DNA of 43,666 bases from Syntrophus sp. GWC2_56_31. GTDB taxonomy: Bacteria > Desulfobacterota > Syntrophia > Syntrophales > UBA5619. Under the pieces are notes generated by a model. It made no database searches, was not told where the DNA came from, and saw only the letters and a list, made by a program, of their open reading frames with translations. Both the position numbers and the translations under genes were made by a program. The DNA lies in NCBI GenBank assembly GCA_001829875.1, contig MICN01000122.1, positions 1 to 43,666 of the forward strand. Reading direction: 5' to 3'. Positions 14,343 through 23,857 of the stretch are shown here, piece after piece (the first letter of the stretch is position 1; every line of letters starts with the position of its first letter).

Positions 14343-17300
14343 ATGATGAACAAATCAAAGGCAGAACACATATCGCCATTATCGCTTCCCAGGTTGCTGC
14401 GGGAGAGCGGACGGTGGGCAGCATGGATGGTGCTGGCGATGGGTGTCATCTTGTCCGTTACCGCGTGGTTTTTCACTCGGGCCGTGGTCGAGCGCGACGC
14501 TCGCTTCAAGTTTCACTCCGCCACGGACGTCGTTGCAGCAACCGCTCAAACGCACATACACAGTTATGCTAATTTGCTATACGGCCTGCAAGGCTTGTTC
14601 CAGGCCGGGCCCGCGGTCAGTCGCACCGCGTTCAACCGTTACGTTTACGCATTAAATCTGCCCCTGCGCTATCCCGGTGTCCGCGCGGTCTCCTACGCCC
14701 ATCACGTGCCGGCTTCCGCGAAAGCAACCTTTGAAAGAAAGTTGCGCCTCGATCCCGAGCTCGTCCGGCGCGGCTTCGGAAATGTCGTCATCAAGCCCGC
14801 CGGGAAACGGTCCGAATACTTCGTGCTCACGTATATCGAACCGCTGCACGCCAATAAAGCGGCGCTGGGTTATGACCTTGCTTCAGACGAGAAACGCATG
14901 CCCTTGGTCGAGCGGGCGCGCGACACGGGCATGCCGACCCTGTCGGAGCGCCTTATCCTGGCAATCGACCCGACCCACAGAGAGACCGGGGTAGCCATGC
15001 GCCTGGCGCTGTATCGCAAGAATGCATTTGTGCACGATACCGAGCAACGCCGTAAGGCTTTTATCGGCCTGGCAAACGTGACCTTTACAGTGGAAGAATT
15101 AGCGCAGCACATGCTGTCCGGAGAAGGCTACGAGAAGTTCACATTGAGCATCCACGACGCAGGCGACGTTGACAGCGACCCGAAAACAGGGCCGCAAGAG
15201 CTGTACTCGAACGCCGCTTTACGCCCGCCTCAAGCCCGCGCGGTTTTCAAGGCTTCTGTCAATATTGATGCGGGCCAGCGCCGCTGGGAGCTGAAATTCA
15301 GCGCTCCGCAGGAGCATTTTTTGGGGACTGCCGATTATGTGCTGCCTTGGGCCGCATCTGCCGCGATGCTAGTGGCAAGTTTGTTGTTGAGCAGTTTGAT
15401 CCATTCATTGGCCGGGTCCGAGGAGCGGGCACAAAAGTTAGCTGTGCAAATGACGGCCGATTTGCGCGTAAGCCAGGCCAGGCTCACCGAAGAGCAGCGC
15501 AGGACACAGGAGCTGATCGAGGTGCTGCCAAACCCGGTTTATTTTAAGGCTATCGACGGCCGTTATCTCGGTGTCAACAAGGCATGGGAAACCTTCTTCG
15601 GCATACCGCGCCAGGAATTCCTGGGCAAAACAGTGCACGACCTATACCCCGCAAACCCCGAAATCGCGAAGCGGCTGCATGAGGACGATCAGACACTGTG
15701 GGACCACCCCGGGACCAAGACCTCCGAGACGACCATCACGACCGCCGACGGAGAACGACATAACACGATGTACTACAAGGCCACCTTTACCGACGCCGAC
15801 GGCGGCATTGCGGGATTGATCGGCACCATCGTCGATATCACCGAGCGCAAACAGGCGGAACAGCGGCTGACGCTGGAACACTCCGTGACCCGTTTGTTGT
15901 CCGAAGCCGATCGATCGAGCGGAATCATGTCGAAAATCATCCAAATCATCGGCGAAGCCTTCGGCTGCGCCTGCGGCGCCTACTGGATTGAGGACGCGCA
16001 AGAGCAAGAGATGGCGTGTGCCGAGATATGGAGTGTGCCGTCCGCCGAAATCATGGAGTTTGCTGAGAGCAACCGCCGGTACAGGCACCCACTGCACATG
16101 TCGGGCGGACTGTTCATGCGCGCGCGGAGCAGCGGCGAGCCCGTATGGGTTAACGATGTGACTTTAGACACGAGATTCCGGCGCGCCCCACTCGCGGTAA
16201 AGGCGGGGTTGCACGGGGCTTTTGCGTTTCCGATCCGGTCCGGCAATGACACCCTCGGCATTATGGAGTTTTTCAGCCTCGCCAGCCGTCCGCCCGACGA
16301 AGCGCTGTTGCAGAGCACGCGCGCGATCGGCAGCCAGATCAGTCTGTTCATCGCGCGCAAGCAAGCCGAGGAGCACATCCGTCATCTCGCTCATTATGAC
16401 GAGCTCACCGGGTTGGCCAACCGCAACATGTTCAGTCAGGGCCTCAGCCACGCGATCGCCAAGGCGCAGCGAAACAGTATGGCATTGGCGATCCTGTTCA
16501 TCGACCTCGACCGCTTCAAGAATATCAATGACACGCTCGGCCACGAGGCCGGAGACAGCGTGCTCAAGGAAGTCGCAGAACGGCTGCGCGGATGCCTGCG
16601 CGAAAGCGACACCATCGGCCGTCTCAGCGGGGACGAGTTCGTTGTGCTGCTCGAGGAAACGCCGCAGTCGATGCATTGCACAGAGGTGGCGCAGAAAATC
16701 CTCGCTGCCATCGCCAGGCCGTTCGCCATCGACACACAGGAGTTTCATCTCACCGCAAGCATCGGCATCAGCACGTATCCTGCCGATAGCGAGGACCTGC
16801 AGGGCCTGCTGAAGAACGCAGACGTCGCGATGTACCGCGCCAAGGAACTGGGCAAGAACAACTTCCAGTTCTACTCGGCGCAGATGAACATCCATACTCT
16901 GGAACGCCTGGTGCTTGAATCCAGCCTGCGCCGAGCCGTAGAGCGTAACGAGTTCGTGCTCCATTACCAGCCCAAGATCGATATCTACAGCGGATGCATC
17001 AGCGGCATGGAAGCGCTGGTGCGCTGGCAGCATCCAACCAAAGGACTAATCCCTCCCATGCAGTTCATCCCGTTGGCGGAGGAAACAGGATTGATCGTGC
17101 CGATCGGCGAATGGGTGCTGAGGACCGCCTGTGCCCGCAATAAATCCTGGCAGGAACAAGGGCTGCCGCCACTCTGCGTCTCGGTGAACCTGTCGGCACG
17201 CCAGTTCACCCATGAAAACCTGTTGCAGGACGTGGCAAGGGTGCTGAATGAAACCGGACTGGATGCGGCTTTCCTGGAAATCGAAATCACCGAGAGCATG

Positions 17301-17696
17301 GTGATGCACGATCCGGAGCATGCGATAGAACTGCTGAACGAGCTGAAAGCTATGGGAATAAGTATCTCGATCGATGACTTCGGCACCGGCTATTCGTCGC
17401 TGAGTTATCTCAAGCGCTTCCCGATAGACAGCTTGAAGATTGACCGTTCGTTCATCAAGGACCTGCCGCTGGACGGCGATGATGCCGCGATCACCCAAGC
17501 GATCATCGCGATGGCGCATGGCCTGAAACTCAAAGTAACCGCCGAAGGGGCCGAGACCGGGGAACAATTATGTTTCCTTAGCATCCACAAATGCGACGAG
17601 ATGCAGGGTTTCCATTTCAGCAAACCGTTGCCGGAGAACGAATTCGTCCTGCTGGTGAAGAACAGCACCGCAGCCGGAGGATATCCATCCGCATAA
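14343..17696 (+). CDS. CHASE-PAS-GAF-GGDEF-EAL cyclic-di-GMP enzyme
   Basis: A 1117-aa membrane-bound c-di-GMP enzyme. In order: membrane helix (about 25-48), a periplasmic CHASE sensor ending at a second helix (about 330-352), a short coiled coil, PAS (about 385-505), GAF (about 510-670), a GGDEF domain starting [11 protein letters not shown] with the variant signature [13 protein letters not shown], and an EAL domain with [40 protein letters not shown] and TAEGAET. The EAL phosphodiesterase motifs are intact. SGDEF deviates from GG(D/E)EF, so cyclase activity is uncertain. Overall style resembles betaproteobacterial hybrid proteins and suggests transfer. ATG 14343 is 11 bases past the stop of the truncated BKACE gene, so it probably lacks its own promoter. 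Confidence 0.9.
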   Translation: MMNKSKAEHISPLSLPRLLRESGRWAAWMVLAMGVILSVTAWFFTRAVVERDARFKFHSATDVVAATAQTHIHSYANLLYGLQGLFQAGPAVSRTAFNRYVYALNLPLRYPGVRAVSYAHHVPASAKATFERKLRLDPELVRRGFGNVVIKPAGKRSEYFVLTYIEPLHANKAALGYDLASDEKRMPLVERARDTGMPTLSERLILAIDPTHRETGVAMRLALYRKNAFVHDTEQRRKAFIGLANVTFTVEELAQHMLSGEGYEKFTLSIHDAGDVDSDPKTGPQELYSNAALRPPQARAVFKASVNIDAGQRRWELKFSAPQEHFLGTADYVLPWAASAAMLVASLLLSSLIHSLAGSEERAQKLAVQMTADLRVSQARLTEEQRRTQELIEVLPNPVYFKAIDGRYLGVNKAWETFFGIPRQEFLGKTVHDLYPANPEIAKRLHEDDQTLWDHPGTKTSETTITTADGERHNTMYYKATFTDADGGIAGLIGTIVDITERKQAEQRLTLEHSVTRLLSEADRSSGIMSKIIQIIGEAFGCACGAYWIEDAQEQEMACAEIWSVPSAEIMEFAESNRRYRHPLHMSGGLFMRARSSGEPVWVNDVTLDTRFRRAPLAVKAGLHGAFAFPIRSGNDTLGIMEFFSLASRPPDEALLQSTRAIGSQISLFIARKQAEEHIRHLAHYDELTGLANRNMFSQGLSHAIAKAQRNSMALAILFIDLDRFKNINDTLGHEAGDSVLKEVAERLRGCLRESDTIGRLSGDEFVVLLEETPQSMHCTEVAQKILAAIARPFAIDTQEFHLTASIGISTYPADSEDLQGLLKNADVAMYRAKELGKNNFQFYSAQMNIHTLERLVLESSLRRAVERNEFVLHYQPKIDIYSGCISGMEALVRWQHPTKGLIPPMQFIPLAEETGLIVPIGEWVLRTACARNKSWQEQGLPPLCVSVNLSARQFTHENLLQDVARVLNETGLDAAFLEIEITESMVMHDPEHAIELLNELKAMGISISIDDFGTGYSSLSYLKRFPIDSLKIDRSFIKDLPLDGDDAAITQAIIAMAHGLKLKVTAEGAETGEQLCFLSIHKCDEMQGFHFSKPLPENEFVLLVKNSTAAGGYPSA

Positions 17697-17771
17697 GGGA
17701 AAAACAAAAATGATCCTTGCCGGGGAGATCGACCACTACATCCGAGAGAAGCGCTGCCTCCGGAAGGGCCT

Positions 17772-19121
17772 TCATTCGATAAGAAGCTCCCACAGGGGAC
17801 CCGGATGACCGTGGGCATGCATGCGGGCCACTATCCTTTCACTCTTTTGGCCGCCGTCCCCGTAAACCCAATTCATCCGGCCCCCCGCCTGTTTTTGCAC
17901 CCTGGAGATGATCTCCTGCGCTTCGATGCCCCTGGAACGATAGAAAATCGGCGCCAGCAGGTCCTGATCCGGCGCGATCTGCCCTTCTTTCAGGGCAAGG
18001 TCGCACAGGGGGGTATGGGGAAAGATCCGCATGCCGCAAAAGACGAAAAATACGGCCTTGCGGATATCTTCCGTCCGGTTCACGGTTTCCTCCAGGGTCC
18101 GTGCATCTTCTCCCGGCCCCCCCAGGAGGAGATAGTGGGCGATATGAACACCCGCCAGGCGGGAACTTTCGTGAGCGGCAACGACATCCTCCACGCAAAA
18201 GGGTTTGCCGTACCTTTTCAGCTGGGTGCCGCAGAGGGTTTCCGTACCGAATTCACAATGGGTCAACCCCGCCTCGGCCAGACTTTCGTAATATCCGTCG
18301 GGAGGGCGGGTGGGGGCGAAAAAAGCCCCCCAGGGCAGGGTCAGACCGTGGCGGCGAAAGGCCCCGGCGACAGCCGTGCTGTGGACATAATCGGAATTGA
18401 ACACGGAATCGGTAATAAAAAGATACCGGGCGCCCTTCTCCTGCAGCGCGCGGGCCTCTTTGGCGACATCATCGGGGGGGGTCAAGCGCAGCCGGCGGCC
18501 CTCGATACGGGGATAGGTACAGTAAATACAGTGAAAGGGGCATCCCCGTTTCGTCTGCAGATTCAGTATGCCTCCCCGTTCAAGATAAAACCGGAGCTGG
18601 GCGTCCGCCGGCCGTAACCGCCGCTTGACCGGACCCAGCCAGGGGACAGGTCCCCGGTCGATCCCCCCCTTGCTGATGATCCCCGGCAGATCGGCGACTA
18701 CCGCTCCGTTTTCCAGGACGTCGAGGAGCGGACCCAGGAACTCCCCTTCCCCGATGACGCCGAAATCGGCATCCAGCAGCGCCATCAATTCGCCGGGGAA
18801 AATGGAAAAACCGCTGCCCCCGATGACAACAGGCGCCTTCGTGCAGCCCCTGATGACCCGGATGATCCTCTCGTATCCCTGAACAAAGCTTTTCGTGGCC
18901 AGGGTATCCGAATTATCGATATTCCGGATGGACAGGCCGATGATACCCGGGTCAAAATCTCGGATTGCGGCATCAAGATGCCCCAGATCTCCCAGCACAT
19001 TCATATCCAGGATTTCAACCTCGTGTCTGGGCGTGAGGGCCCCGGCGATATGATCGAGCCCTAAAGGATAGACCGGATAGGGATACTTGGTGGTGTTGGC
19101 CGAAAGGAGCAGCAGTTTCAT
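17772..19121 (-). CDS. B12-binding / radical SAM protein of a lipid-type biosynthetic cluster
   Basis: A 449-aa class B-like radical SAM enzyme. The N-terminal half fits a cobalamin-binding fold (PLGLDHIAGAL, LDMNVLG, GLSIRNIDN, VIGGSGFSIFP, GVIGEGE). The radical SAM core starts with the 4Fe-4S motif CPFHCIYCTYPRIEGRR, followed by FITDSVFN and HIAHYLLLGGPGED. It corresponds to the B12-binding/radical SAM proteins found beside ketosynthase genes in lipid or polyene-type clusters. Methylation or another radical step on an acyl chain is likely but unproven. Its ATG overlaps the stop of the ketosynthase gene (ATGA), so ACP, ketosynthase and this gene form one operon on the minus strand. Confidence 0.87.
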   Translation of the reverse strand: MKLLLLSANTTKYPYPVYPLGLDHIAGALTPRHEVEILDMNVLGDLGHLDAAIRDFDPGIIGLSIRNIDNSDTLATKSFVQGYERIIRVIRGCTKAPVVIGGSGFSIFPGELMALLDADFGVIGEGEFLGPLLDVLENGAVVADLPGIISKGGIDRGPVPWLGPVKRRLRPADAQLRFYLERGGILNLQTKRGCPFHCIYCTYPRIEGRRLRLTPPDDVAKEARALQEKGARYLFITDSVFNSDYVHSTAVAGAFRRHGLTLPWGAFFAPTRPPDGYYESLAEAGLTHCEFGTETLCGTQLKRYGKPFCVEDVVAAHESSRLAGVHIAHYLLLGGPGEDARTLEETVNRTEDIRKAVFFVFCGMRIFPHTPLCDLALKEGQIAPDQDLLAPIFYRSRGIEAQEIISRVQKQAGGRMNWVYGDGGQKSERIVARMHAHGHPGPLWELLIE

Positions 19122-21418
19122 TGGATCACCTCGATCGCCGTGACATATTCACCGAGACCCAGCAGCAGGATACCCTTCCCCTCCAGGGCGGCCTTCCCTT
19201 TACCGGACAGGTGCGGCGGAAAGACACCCCGGGACACGACATCGACAGCCAATACCGCGGCGATCGCAGAGGCGCCGGAGAACTCCCCGGTCACGCAACG
19301 ATAATCGAAAATCACACCGGTAAATCCGGTCCGCCGCAAGAAGCTCGCAACGCACGCCTCACCGCGGGCGCGGGTGCTTGCGGGGATTCCCGCAAATACG
19401 GCGCCGAATCGTTTGCAAATCCTGCCTGAACCGCCGAGGGCTTCTATCAGCGGCGGGATGCCGTCTTCGCCTTCGGGAACGTAAGAAAGAAAAGCGGGAA
19501 CCAGTCGCAGGCCCGTCGCCGACGCAAGGGGTCTAAGGAAAAAGGCGGCGCCGCCGTCGGCCGCGGAAAAGGGATCCAGCCTCGGCGACAGGCGGTCATG
19601 GTGTTCATCGGCGGCGATCACCAGTACCGGATCGTCCCCCTCCTTCGTGATCAGGGCAGCGCTCAGCAGGGCCTGCTCGAAGGAGTAGTCTCCCCCTGTT
19701 GCGGTGATGTTCGGACCCGTGGCCTTCAGCCGGATCGCCGCCTGGCTTGCCGGGGCATTGTGCACCGAACCGATGAAATCCGTCGGGCTGGTGAATTGCC
19801 CGGCCGATGCGAACAGCTGATCCAGGAAATCGCTGGTCTCCGTCAGCGGCCCCCAGCCGGTCCCGAAGTAGATCCCCCCCGGCGATCCCGCCGTCTCCGC
19901 CATTCCCGCCGCCTTTTGCGCTTCGCGGGCGAGGATCAGGGTCATCCGCGAAAGTCTCCTGAGGCGACGCAGGCTGGCCGCGGAAAGATCGGTCCGGATC
20001 GTCCCGAGGTCCGGCCTGCCCCGGAGAGCCCCCCCCCGGCGAAACGTCCCCAGGGTCTCATCCGTCGAGCCCGCCCCGGTGAGACAGGCCGTCCCCAAAA
20101 CAGAGAACTGCATGATCTTCCGCTGCCCTCCATTTCCGGAGAAAGACCTTTGAATTTCCCCGCTATGGTCTAATTTGTCATTCCCGTGCAAACGGGAATC
20201 CAGTAGGTTCAAGGCTTTCTGGATTCCCGCCTTCGCGGGAATGACAGCGTGGGGGCATTTTTCAAAGGTCTCAGCGAGTCGCGACGGATCGGCAAGAACC
20301 AACGCGGCATTGTTCCCGCCGAAACCGAAGGAGTTGGACAGGACGGCGCCGATCTTCCCCGATTGCCCGTGCAGCAACGGCTGCAGGCCAAGCCCCGTAT
20401 CCGGAACGCTGCACCCCACATTGGCCGGGACGAATCCCCGGGCGATGCACAGGACGGACGCCACGGCTTCGATCGCCCCCGCTGCCCCCAGGGCGTGGCC
20501 GAAGATGCCCTTGATCGACGAGAGCGGCGGCGGATCCTCGAAGAGGTCCCGGATGGCCCTGGCTTCCGCCCGATCGTTATCGACCGTCCCCGTGCCGTGG
20601 AGATTGATGTAGTCGACCTCCCCGACCGTCATTCCCGCATCGCTCAGGGCCTTCTGCATCGCCGCCCGGGCGCCGGCGCCCTCCGGATGAGGGGCGGCGG
20701 GATGATGGGCGTCGCAGGACAGCCCGGCGCCGACCAGTTCGGCCAGGGCGCCTTCCGGCGGCTCTTCCGCGCCCACAAGAAGGAGAAATGCCGCCCCCTC
20801 CGCCACGGTCAAGCCCCGTCTTTGCAAGTCGAATGGTCTCGCGCCGGCGGGATCGATCAGTTGAAGCGAATGGAATCCATAATAGGTCAGACGGCTCAGG
20901 GCATCGGCGCCCCCGGCCAAGACGATCCGTGCCTGCCCGCGCCGGATCATCTCCAGCGCAATCTTCAGGGCGGCTGTTCCCGAGGAACACGCGGTGGATA
21001 CGGCGATGACCGGCCCTTGGCATTTCAGATGGCGGGCCAGGTAGGTCGCTACAGAGCCGAGAGCGTGATACCGGTATGTATCCGGTCGTGTCTCACCGCT
21101 CTCGAGGAGGGTTTCGGTGGTGGAAATCCCTCCGGTCGTTCCCCCAAGAACAATGGCATCGGGGAGCAGAGAGGCCGCCGACAGGGCTTCGCGCGCAGCC
21201 AGAAGGGCCAGGGAATGCGTGCGGGGCACAGCCCCATTCAACGGCAGCGCCTCGCCAATTTCACCCGCCGGCGGGGCGGGGACATGGGATACGGCAAAGA
21301 TCGACAGCGGTTTGAGACAGGATTCTTCGTTGCGCAGGGCCTCCCATGTCTTTTCCAAACCGATCCCCGCTGCATTGACGACCCCTGCACCACAGACAAA
21401 GGCACGGATGCCTTTCAC
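19118..21418 (-). CDS. Beta-ketoacyl-ACP synthase fused to a chain-length-factor-like ketosynthase
   Basis: A 766-aa ORF read from GTG 21418, which overlaps the ACP stop (GTGA). Residues 1-385 form a complete FabF-type condensing enzyme: Cys144 in VSTACSSGTA, His274 in NLHGTGTVDND and His308 in KGIFGHALGAAGA. Residues 436-766 are a second, Ketoacyl-synt_2-like domain (FTSPTDFIGSVHNAPASQAAI) whose expected active-site Cys region reads TATGGDYSF, so it is probably a non-catalytic chain-length-factor partner. The link, residues 390-415 (AVIPAKAGIQ...DSRLHGND), is translated from a palindromic repeat. Met436 at 20113 has GGAAGA upstream, so the second domain may also be made separately. The ORF-track extension to 21694 is a shadow of the ACP gene. 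Confidence 0.85.
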   Translation of the reverse strand: MKGIRAFVCGAGVVNAAGIGLEKTWEALRNEESCLKPLSIFAVSHVPAPPAGEIGEALPLNGAVPRTHSLALLAAREALSAASLLPDAIVLGGTTGGISTTETLLESGETRPDTYRYHALGSVATYLARHLKCQGPVIAVSTACSSGTAALKIALEMIRRGQARIVLAGGADALSRLTYYGFHSLQLIDPAGARPFDLQRRGLTVAEGAAFLLLVGAEEPPEGALAELVGAGLSCDAHHPAAPHPEGAGARAAMQKALSDAGMTVGEVDYINLHGTGTVDNDRAEARAIRDLFEDPPPLSSIKGIFGHALGAAGAIEAVASVLCIARGFVPANVGCSVPDTGLGLQPLLHGQSGKIGAVLSNSFGFGGNNAALVLADPSRLAETFEKCPHAVIPAKAGIQKALNLLDSRLHGNDKLDHSGEIQRSFSGNGGQRKIMQFSVLGTACLTGAGSTDETLGTFRRGGALRGRPDLGTIRTDLSAASLRRLRRLSRMTLILAREAQKAAGMAETAGSPGGIYFGTGWGPLTETSDFLDQLFASAGQFTSPTDFIGSVHNAPASQAAIRLKATGPNITATGGDYSFEQALLSAALITKEGDDPVLVIAADEHHDRLSPRLDPFSAADGGAAFFLRPLASATGLRLVPAFLSYVPEGEDGIPPLIEALGGSGRICKRFGAVFAGIPASTRARGEACVASFLRRTGFTGVIFDYRCVTGEFSGASAIAAVLAVDVVSRGVFPPHLSGKGKAALEGKGILLLGLGEYVTAIEVIQ
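20177..20245. repeat. Palindromic REP/MITE-like repeat inside the ketosynthase ORF
   Basis: Two inverted 27-base arms, GTCATTCCCG...GGGAATCCAG and CTGGATTCCC...CGGGAATGAC, each with its own small internal palindrome, separated by 15 bases. This is the common family of repeats that gives VIPAKAGIQ...DSRLHGND when translated. It normally lies between genes. Here it has no stop in the ketosynthase frame and joins two domains. Only one copy was noticed in the window. Confidence 0.85.
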
Positions 21419-21681
21419 TTCCCCGCCCTCCGGCAATGCCCGTCGATATAAACGGCCAGAGACCGCACCGAGCCGAACACCCGCGCCCCCACTTCCCGGT
21501 TTTCGATCTTCACGCCGTAATCCTTTTCGATCATCATAACGAGTTCCAGCACATCGATGGAATCCAGCCCCAGTTCGCTGCCGATGAGGACTCCATCCGT
21601 GGGGATATCCTCGGGCCGGAGATCCGCCAGCTCCAATGTGTCGATAATCTTTCGTTTCAGCTCCTCGATAAAATCCTCCAT
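21415..21681 (-). CDS. Acyl carrier protein
   Basis: An 88-aa acyl carrier protein. The phosphopantetheine attachment site is Ser41 in LGLDSIDVLELVMMIEKDYG, with typical acidic helices I and II (MEDFIEELKRKIIDTLEL) and the family's length. It would carry the growing acyl chain for the condensing enzymes encoded immediately downstream. The ATG has AAAGGATGG upstream and its stop overlaps the GTG of the ketosynthase. The specialised partner genes suggest a dedicated ACP rather than the housekeeping AcpP. Confidence 0.92.
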   Translation of the reverse strand: MEDFIEELKRKIIDTLELADLRPEDIPTDGVLIGSELGLDSIDVLELVMMIEKDYGVKIENREVGARVFGSVRSLAVYIDGHCRRAGK

Positions 21682-22002
21682 ACCATCCTTTCACTTTTGA
21701 TTTCTTATTTCCTGCAGAAATTCTGGAACCATCTCAGTGGGAATGAATGGTTTTTTGTATATACCAAAAAATGTCTTAGGGCAACCAAATTCCACCTTCG
21801 GAAACAAGATCAACGTATGATTCTTCATCTTCATCTCTCGCTTTTCCCCTTTCAACGAGATTGATTTTATTCCGTACAATTTCCTTGACATAAAAGACGC
21901 ATTTCTTTATCGTCAACGCACCTAAAGGCAAATGCTTATCAATTCAATCATCGAGCGCCGCCGGCGCGGGTCCGACGGCGCATCGGGGACAGGAGAGGTC
22001 AT
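21682..22002. other. AT-rich intergenic region between divergent operons
   Basis: About 320 bases between the ACP operon (leftward) and the aldo-keto reductase gene (rightward). A 66-codon minus-strand ORF (21691-21891) could be a short gene preceding the ACP, but it has no recognisable motif. Otherwise it probably holds the promoters of both operons. Confidence 0.35.
21885..21913 (+). promoter_or_regulatory. Sigma-70-type promoter candidate for the aldo-keto reductase gene
   Basis: TTGACA (21885-21890), 17-base spacer, TATCGT (21908-21913), about 90 bases before the ATG at 22003. Perfect -35, four of six bases at -10, ideal spacing. Confidence 0.45.
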
Positions 22003-22827
22003 ATGGAAAAGGAACCAGTGGGAACGGCCACGATGCCCGGTATCGGCTTCGGGACGCTGGGCAACGTCGGCGATGCAGGCTGCGCGCTCGTCGAGGCGGC
22101 GCTCGCCGAGGGCTACCGGCACATCGACACGTCCCGGTACTACGGGAACGAGGAGGCGGTCGGCAGGGCACTGGAGCGCTCTTCGGTCCCGCGCGGCGAC
22201 GTCTGGGTGACGACAAAGCTCCTGCATCCCAAGACGCCGCCGATGCCGGACATCGGTCGCGAGCTGGACGAGAGCCTGCGCCGCCTGCGGACGGACTATG
22301 TCGATCTCCTCCTGATCCACTGGCCCAACCCGGACGTGTCGCTGGAGTGGGCCCTGGGTGAATATGCGGCGCTGCGCGAATGCGGCAAGGCGCGTGCGAT
22401 CGGCGTGTCCAACTTCCCGACGGCCCTGTTTCGGCAGGCCCTGGACCTTGTCGGCGACCTGGCGGCCAACCAGGTCGAGTACCATCCCTACCTGGACCAG
22501 CGTTCGGTCCTGGACCTGGTGCGCAAGCGCGGGCTCGTCCTGACCGCCCATTCACCGCTCGCTCGCGGGGCAGTCCTTGGCGACCCGGTCCTGCAGGAGA
22601 TCGCCAAGCGGCGGCGCTTGAGCGTCGCCCAGGTCGCGCTGCGTTGGCTCGTGCAGCAGGAACGGGTCGTCGCCATCCCCGGCGCGCAGAACGTCGAGCA
22701 GCTGCGCGAAAACCTGAAGACCCTAGATGTCACGCTCACGCACGAAGAGATGGCCGCTATCTCGGCTTTGGCCCGCGGAACAAGGATTGTCGACCCGCCG
22801 CACCGACCGGACTGGGACCCGGCGTGA
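22003..22827 (+). CDS. Aldo/keto reductase (2,5-diketo-gluconate reductase type)
   Basis: A 274-aa NAD(P)H-dependent carbonyl reductase with a TIM barrel. The catalytic tetrad is visible: Asp in RHIDTSRYYGNEEAVG, Tyr in the same segment, Lys in VTTKL and His in LLIHWPNPD. The cofactor end has IPGAQNVEQLRENL. GGAGAGG precedes the ATG. The gene is clearly GC-richer than the TRAP genes and uses mainly GC-ending codons, as does the following nitrilase, suggesting that the two arrived together by transfer. The substrate is unknown; reduction of an aldehyde or ketone intermediate is likely. Confidence 0.9.
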   Translation: MEKEPVGTATMPGIGFGTLGNVGDAGCALVEAALAEGYRHIDTSRYYGNEEAVGRALERSSVPRGDVWVTTKLLHPKTPPMPDIGRELDESLRRLRTDYVDLLLIHWPNPDVSLEWALGEYAALRECGKARAIGVSNFPTALFRQALDLVGDLAANQVEYHPYLDQRSVLDLVRKRGLVLTAHSPLARGAVLGDPVLQEIAKRRRLSVAQVALRWLVQQERVVAIPGAQNVEQLRENLKTLDVTLTHEEMAAISALARGTRIVDPPHRPDWDPA

Positions 22828-22985
22828 GCGAACCCGGGGACGGGCCGCAGGGCAGCAGGCGGCGGCGAACGAACCTCCCCGCAGCAGGCGGCGGGAGATC
22901 TGAGACCGCAAGGAACGAATCAAGCTTCGGAGAAGTGCCCCCGAGCGATTGAATACCGAATCGAACCCGTGAAGGAGGAGACGTT

Positions 22986-23831
22986 ATGAAGCTGAAGATC
23001 GCGGTGGTGCAACCCGAAACATTGACCGGGGCCGAAGCGCCAGAGAACACCGAGCGCGCCGTCGCATACATTCGCGAGGCCGCGCGCGAAGGCGCAAGGC
23101 TCATCGCGCTGCCCGAGACCTATCCGGGCCCATACACGGTGCCGCTCACGTATTCGCCCGAGCAGGCGCTGAGCGATGTCGCGCGCGACGAGAAGGTCTA
23201 CGTCGTCGGAGGCGCGCTCGAATATGTCCGCCCGGGTGAAGGGAATCACGCCGCCTGCTACAACTGCCTCTACCTCTGGGGTCCCGACGGCGGGCGCATC
23301 GGAACGTACAGGCGGACATCGCCACCGGGACCGTGGATCTACGAGGGCGGAAGATTCTGGGATTTCAAGTACCAGGAGGCCGACGAGCTGCCGGTATTCG
23401 ATACGGAGTTCGGCAAGGTCGGCATCCTGATGTGCAGCGAAGTCTACGTGCCGGAACTCTCGCGCATCATGGCGCTCAAGGGCGCGGTCATCACACTCCT
23501 GCCCGCCGGCCTTTGGAGCTGGCAGCTGCACGACACCTGGCGCACCCTGCTTTGGGCGCGCTCGATCGAAAATCTCATGATCACGGCGACGAGCCGAAAC
23601 ATCCTGCCCGGCGGCGCCGGTCACGCGATCATCTGCAGCCCCGAGGAGATTCTCGCCGAGAGCCGTCGCCCCGGCGTGCTCACGGCGACGGTGGATCTCG
23701 ACCGCATCCAGTGGCTGCGCGACACGATGGACCATTACGAGGAGAACTGGCCGTGGCGCGCGAAGCCCGGCATATTCAAGCAGTGGCGCCGGCCGGGGTT
23801 GTATGGCGGAATCGGACGTTCCGGGGTGTAA
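22986..23831 (+). CDS. Carbon-nitrogen hydrolase (nitrilase superfamily)
   Basis: A 281-aa nitrilase-fold protein, expected to cleave a nitrile or amide. The catalytic Glu lies in ALPETYPGP (about residue 45) and the nucleophilic Cys in VGILMCSEVYVPE (about residue 154). The usual catalytic Lys (in a YRK-x-HL context) is not at its normal place: the sequence reads TYRRTSPPGPW, with Arg. Either Arg substitutes or a nearby residue does the job. GAAGGAGGAG supports the ATG. It is GC-rich like the preceding aldo-keto reductase, 158 bases away. It is followed by an EamA exporter and a TRAP operon, so an amide- or nitrile-containing substrate is plausible. Confidence 0.87.
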   Translation: MKLKIAVVQPETLTGAEAPENTERAVAYIREAAREGARLIALPETYPGPYTVPLTYSPEQALSDVARDEKVYVVGGALEYVRPGEGNHAACYNCLYLWGPDGGRIGTYRRTSPPGPWIYEGGRFWDFKYQEADELPVFDTEFGKVGILMCSEVYVPELSRIMALKGAVITLLPAGLWSWQLHDTWRTLLWARSIENLMITATSRNILPGGAGHAIICSPEEILAESRRPGVLTATVDLDRIQWLRDTMDHYEENWPWRAKPGIFKQWRRPGLYGGIGRSGV

Positions 23832-23857
23832 TCTGCTATCGGCTGGCGAGAGAACAA

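Noticed and set aside
17710-17808. 32-codon plus-strand ORF (MILAGEIDHYIREK...) after the GGDEF-EAL gene
   Set aside because: It reads like a possible gene start but overlaps the end of the radical SAM gene, has no good ribosome-binding site and no recognisable family. It may be a remnant at a recombination border; not called.
21419-21694. N-terminal 92 residues of the 858-aa ketosynthase ORF in the track
   Set aside because: This is the ACP gene read in another frame. The ketosynthase proper starts at GTG 21418.
21691-21891. 66-aa minus-strand ORF upstream of the ACP gene
   Set aside because: No motif or clear ribosome-binding site; more likely promoter region, mentioned under the intergenic entry only.
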